Assembly (NCBI GenBank): GCA_946965045.2
Contig: OX337239.1
Location: 2,232,001-2,296,000, forward strand
Direction: 5' to 3'
Length of the DNA: 64,000 nt
Source of the DNA: Epithemia pelagica
Taxonomy: Eukaryota; Bacillariophyta; Bacillariophyceae; Surirellales; Surirellaceae
Both the position numbers and the translations under genes were made by a program. Every line of letters starts with the position of its first letter. Positions within the stretch are counted from its first letter, which is position 1. Positions 60,997 to 64,000 of the stretch are shown here, piece after piece. The notes under the pieces were generated by a model. That model saw nothing but the letters and a program-made list of their open reading frames with translations, had not been told where the DNA came from and did no database searches.

Positions 60997-63582
60997 ATGA
61001 CGGGTTCGTCGTCATCGTTGTCGTCGTCGTCCTGGAGCCATGCCACGGCACGGTCCAAAACAACCAGTTGGCCAGAGGAGTCGTCCTACGATTACATTGT
61101 GGTGGGTGGTGGAACCGCCGCCATGGGCTTTTTGTATGGATTGTTGTTGGTGGTGTCGTCGTCGCGGGGGAATCCTGCCGAGGATGCGCCGCTCAAAGTC
61201 CTTGTCCTGGAACGAGGAGGAGGAGGAACCATCACAACCACTCCTCCAATGCCAAACAAGAAGAAACACCACCACAAGAACAAGGAGGATACAACTCCCA
61301 ACCAAGGTGACAATGTCGACTCTGCCAAGAACGACAAAAGCTGTAAGAAAAAAGAAGGGGAGGAACCACCACCTCAATACTTGCGCCATTGGTATCGACA
61401 TGCCACACGGCCCGAATGGGGATGGACCACGTTGGTGCCGGCTCGGTGGTGGTGGACAGGCACGGCAACAGACTCTCGGTTGGACGACCAAACGACGACA
61501 CGAAGAGCAAGGAGCAACAACTCCAGGCATTTACTTGCGACGGATTCCAATGATTCGTATTCGTGGTACGCCATGCCCACGGGCCGTAACTGGGGTGGAA
61601 CCACCACGATCAATGCCGGATTGTGTTGTGCACCTCCCGCATCCGATTTTACCAGTACCACCAACGACTGGCCACGGGGCATGCTCCAATCCCTCGAGGC
61701 CATTACCCAGGGATTGCACCACCATGGAGCCATCGTAGGCGGTAGATCGCACTCCAACCACAACCACGACAATCCCAACAAGTTTTTGGAGTTGGAATTT
61801 CCCTCCCATGCCACGGCTCGTCACATTGCCAAGGTGGCATCGCCTTGGACAGGTCATCGCCTCAATTATTATCAAGCCTTGGTACAGCCCCTCTTAGGGA
61901 AACAACAACAACAACAACCACGAGACAGCAAACAAGAAGGATCAATCACAACCAAAACACGGTGTTCCATCTCGATTGAATTTTGCCAAACTGTTTTGGT
62001 CGAACGCATCTTGCTCGAGGATACGAATGACCAGGACGATACGCCAAAGTCTGGTTCTTCTCCATCTTGGTTGCCCCAAGAACAACCTCGCCGAACGGCG
62101 TGTGGTGTCGTGATTCGACCACAACGACCGGGGAATGCGTCGTGGCACCCTTCCACCAACCGCCACAAGACGCACTGCGTCATGGCGACCCGTCACGTGA
62201 TTTTGGCCGCCGGTGTCTTGGAATCGCCCGCCTTGTTGGTCGCATCGGGCATTGTCCCCGTCTCGTGTCGGTTTGGTCTCTGCGATCATGTCGTTGTACC
62301 CATGGTACGACTCCATCATCCCTGGGACCACCACCACCAGTGCAACAACCACAACAACTCACCACCACACGACCAGAGCCTGAATGGTGTGGCCGAATGG
62401 TTTCAATGGGAACAACAACAACAACAAGAAGAACCGCCATCCTCTTGGACGTCTGATGCGAGACCTGCCTCCACGAGTTCGGCTGCACCACCACTGGCAC
62501 ACACGTGGACCTTTCAATTGACTCGAATGGATTCCAGTGTGTACGCCGACATTTTACCCGACATGGCCATGGAATTGGTGGTACGATGCTTGTCGTCGTT
62601 ATCGTCGTGGCGGAGTGCGTGGCCATTCTCCTCCTCCTCCTTCTTCGTTGGGGGGAAACTCTCGACACTGGTCACGTGGGTGGTGCGTCACTTGGGTTCC
62701 TGGTGCTTGCAACCCCACAGCCCGTTCCAGTGGCTCTTGGATACTACCGGTCTGACGGTGTGGACCGTCTTTCTCTTGTCGCCTCATGAACCCCGGGTGG
62801 GATCCTTTCAAGTCCAACAACACCAACAAGACGTAGCACGAGCAAACATCCACAAGAACCAACCACAACCACACCATGCGTCGTCGTCGTCAGACCACTA
62901 CACTGTGATTCGAAATCGATCGGAACTGGAATTGGACATTGACTTGCACTATTTGCAGTCCCTGGAAGATGTCCAAGCCTATCGACATGCCTGGCCCGTG
63001 GCAGAGCAACTCATTCAATCCCGATCGACTCCTAGTACGACGACTACTACTGCCGGTGGTACTCCAACAACAATGCCCCAGAAAACCACCAATCGCATTG
63101 GAATTGGCTGCTCGGAATCCAATGCTACAAACAAGAACAACAACACGGGACGATCGATTATGGGTGGATGGGAATGTTTCCCGGGTGCCTGGATTCGAAA
63201 GCGTCTGGTACGCTTTGCGGGATGGGCACGTTGGGTTTGTATGCCCTATTATCATTGGTGTGGGAGTTTGACACACACAACACTATCCATCCAGCAGGAG
63301 GATCCACAGCAGCAGCAGCAACAACAAGAGGACAAGTTTGGCACGGAAGCAGCCACAAAACAACACTACACGATGACGACGACAACGAGTCTGGTCTGTC
63401 CCCAGACCTTGCAAATTCAATCGGTGGCGCAATTGAGTGTGTGCGATGCATCCGCGTTCCCCGTCCTTCCACGAGCTCCGACAGCCTTGACGTGTGCTGC
63501 GTTGGGTCATTGGTTGGCCCGTCATTTGTGGCGGTCGTCGCTCGAAACTGGCTGCCACAGCAGCGTTTCGTCCAATGGCTGA
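60997..63582 (+). CDS. GMC-type FAD oxidoreductase
   Basis: About 861 residues from ATG 60997, single exon. The FAD-binding beta-alpha-beta motif is YDYIVVGGGTAAMGFLYGL near residue 30, followed by LKVLVLERGG; the second family signature region is GRNWGGTTTINAGLCCAPP; an RHVILAAGVLESPALLVASGI box follows. The C-terminal domain has MPYYHWCGSL (catalytic His region), then LSVCDASAFPVLPRAPTALTCAALG. Gln/His/Asn/Thr-rich insertions lengthen it beyond the usual 550-650 residues. The family oxidises alcohols or sugars with FAD. The substrate cannot be told, although long-chain alcohol oxidases have a similar hydrophobic C-terminal part. A broken partial copy lies at 40861-41010. Confidence 0.9.
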   Translation: MTGSSSSLSSSSWSHATARSKTTSWPEESSYDYIVVGGGTAAMGFLYGLLLVVSSSRGNPAEDAPLKVLVLERGGGGTITTTPPMPNKKKHHHKNKEDTTPNQGDNVDSAKNDKSCKKKEGEEPPPQYLRHWYRHATRPEWGWTTLVPARWWWTGTATDSRLDDQTTTRRARSNNSRHLLATDSNDSYSWYAMPTGRNWGGTTTINAGLCCAPPASDFTSTTNDWPRGMLQSLEAITQGLHHHGAIVGGRSHSNHNHDNPNKFLELEFPSHATARHIAKVASPWTGHRLNYYQALVQPLLGKQQQQQPRDSKQEGSITTKTRCSISIEFCQTVLVERILLEDTNDQDDTPKSGSSPSWLPQEQPRRTACGVVIRPQRPGNASWHPSTNRHKTHCVMATRHVILAAGVLESPALLVASGIVPVSCRFGLCDHVVVPMVRLHHPWDHHHQCNNHNNSPPHDQSLNGVAEWFQWEQQQQQEEPPSSWTSDARPASTSSAAPPLAHTWTFQLTRMDSSVYADILPDMAMELVVRCLSSLSSWRSAWPFSSSSFFVGGKLSTLVTWVVRHLGSWCLQPHSPFQWLLDTTGLTVWTVFLLSPHEPRVGSFQVQQHQQDVARANIHKNQPQPHHASSSSDHYTVIRNRSELELDIDLHYLQSLEDVQAYRHAWPVAEQLIQSRSTPSTTTTTAGGTPTTMPQKTTNRIGIGCSESNATNKNNNTGRSIMGGWECFPGAWIRKRLVRFAGWARWVCMPYYHWCGSLTHTTLSIQQEDPQQQQQQQEDKFGTEAATKQHYTMTTTTSLVCPQTLQIQSVAQLSVCDASAFPVLPRAPTALTCAALGHWLARHLWRSSLETGCHSSVSSNG

Positions 63583-63749
63583 CCAAAGGACCATCCAAAC
63601 AATCATGGACACATATCAGTCTTCCTCATATCACACGCGTCTGGTGTGAAAAACGCAAGGCGTCATCTGGATATTTATGTGTGTCGGCGCATACTTGGAC
63701 GACCAGCAATATGGGCGCCGTCACCCACATCCACATCCATGAGAGACAG
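63583..63749 (+). other. Spacer or intron before the CAND1-like exon
   Basis: 167 bp between the GMC stop and the CAND1-like frame. It ends in GAGAGACAG, a usable 3' splice site, and the CAND1-like frame has a TGA just upstream of it. Confidence 0.4.
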
Positions 63750-64000
63750 TGCCACAAGTTGTGGTGGATCTCATGCAAGATTCCATTGTTCCGGCCTTCT
63801 TTCAAGTATCGGGCTTGAAAGTACAGGGCGACGTGGACCTGGGTCCCTTTAAGCACAAGGTGGACGATGTCATTCCTCATCGCAAGGCCACTTTGAGCAT
63901 CTTTTCCACCTGTCTCGAAACCCTCCCCGGCAGTCTGGACATTGCCTCCTTTGTGCCGGTTTGGGCTCGAGCATTGGGAGATGCCAAAGACATTCAGTTG
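63750..64000 (+). CDS. CAND1/TIP120 C-terminal domain, partial at window end
   Basis: The frame (GTG CCA CAA..., first ATG 63772-63774) encodes VDLGPFKHKVDDVIPHRKAT, then LPGSLDIASFVPVWARALGD and continues past 64000. VDLGPFKHxVDDGxxxRKA is the signature of the TIP120 domain that ends CAND1, the HEAT-repeat exchange factor for cullin-RING ubiquitin ligases. Only this C-terminal part is seen. The roughly 1000 residues of HEAT repeats expected upstream on the same strand are absent, because the GMC gene ends only 167 bp before. It may therefore be a detached fragment or short paralogue, or its upstream exons lie beyond an intron that would have to span the GMC gene. Confidence 0.8.

Noticed and set aside
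63168..63818. A 216-codon frame overlapping the end of the GMC gene and the CAND1-like exon
   Set aside because: It runs in another frame through the conserved GMC C-terminus and has no family signal.

Overview
The window looks like nuclear DNA of a photosynthetic stramenopile, most likely a pennate diatom. The signs are Copia elements of the diatom CoDi type, a small plastid-type protein whose signal peptide ends at an SSAF-like motif, few and short introns (71 to 208 bases), and proteins rich in Thr, Asn, Ser and Gln runs. No prokaryotic operons, CRISPR arrays or tRNA genes were seen. The genus cannot be fixed from the sequence alone.

Layout. (1) 1-12.7 kb is an accessory block. It holds a Helitron-like Rep-helicase gene on the minus strand with one frame break, a broken ubiquitin-like gene copy downstream of it, a 0.5 kb microsatellite upstream of it, an unrecognised gene with an intron directly after the start codon, and two further genes with ubiquitin-like folds, one carrying a fresh 354-bp in-frame tandem duplication. 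(2) 12.7-18.7 kb has no convincing host gene. It contains a 2.65 kb foldback palindrome (14570-17222). A 907-bp hAT-type element with an 8-bp target duplication sits in its left arm, and a 180-bp hairpin follows. (3) 18.7-44 kb is a compact host region: an acidic/basic low-complexity protein, a Cys-cluster protein, a plastid-targeted membrane protein, a PB1 protein, a 5'-nucleotidase-like metallophosphatase with EF-hands, a MoeA/gephyrin-type molybdenum cofactor protein, ribosomal protein eS17, a short-chain dehydrogenase, a CYP61/CYP710-like P450 with an abnormal ExxR motif, a kelch protein, and a possible PD-(D/E)XK nuclease. (4) 44-60.7 kb is a nest of transposons. An old GC-rich reverse-transcriptase relic (A) was split by a minus-strand Copia element (B, 44895-59844, 177-bp LTRs). 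B was split by a plus-strand Copia element (C, 45541-53924, 783-bp LTRs, 5-bp target duplication). An 800-bp PIF/Harbinger-like element with a TTA duplication lies at the right edge. (5) 60.7-64 kb has a GMC oxidoreductase gene and the start of a CAND1 C-terminal (TIP120) coding segment that runs off the end.

The host genes are mostly unrelated housekeeping functions: translation, Mo cofactor, sterol or lipid oxidation, and possibly cullin regulation. The most distinctive material is the Helitron with neighbouring ubiquitin-like genes, the foldback palindrome with a dated hAT insertion, the P450 with QxxH in place of ExxR, and the near-intact Copia C with an extra leading ORF and one in-frame UGA between its integrase and reverse transcriptase.
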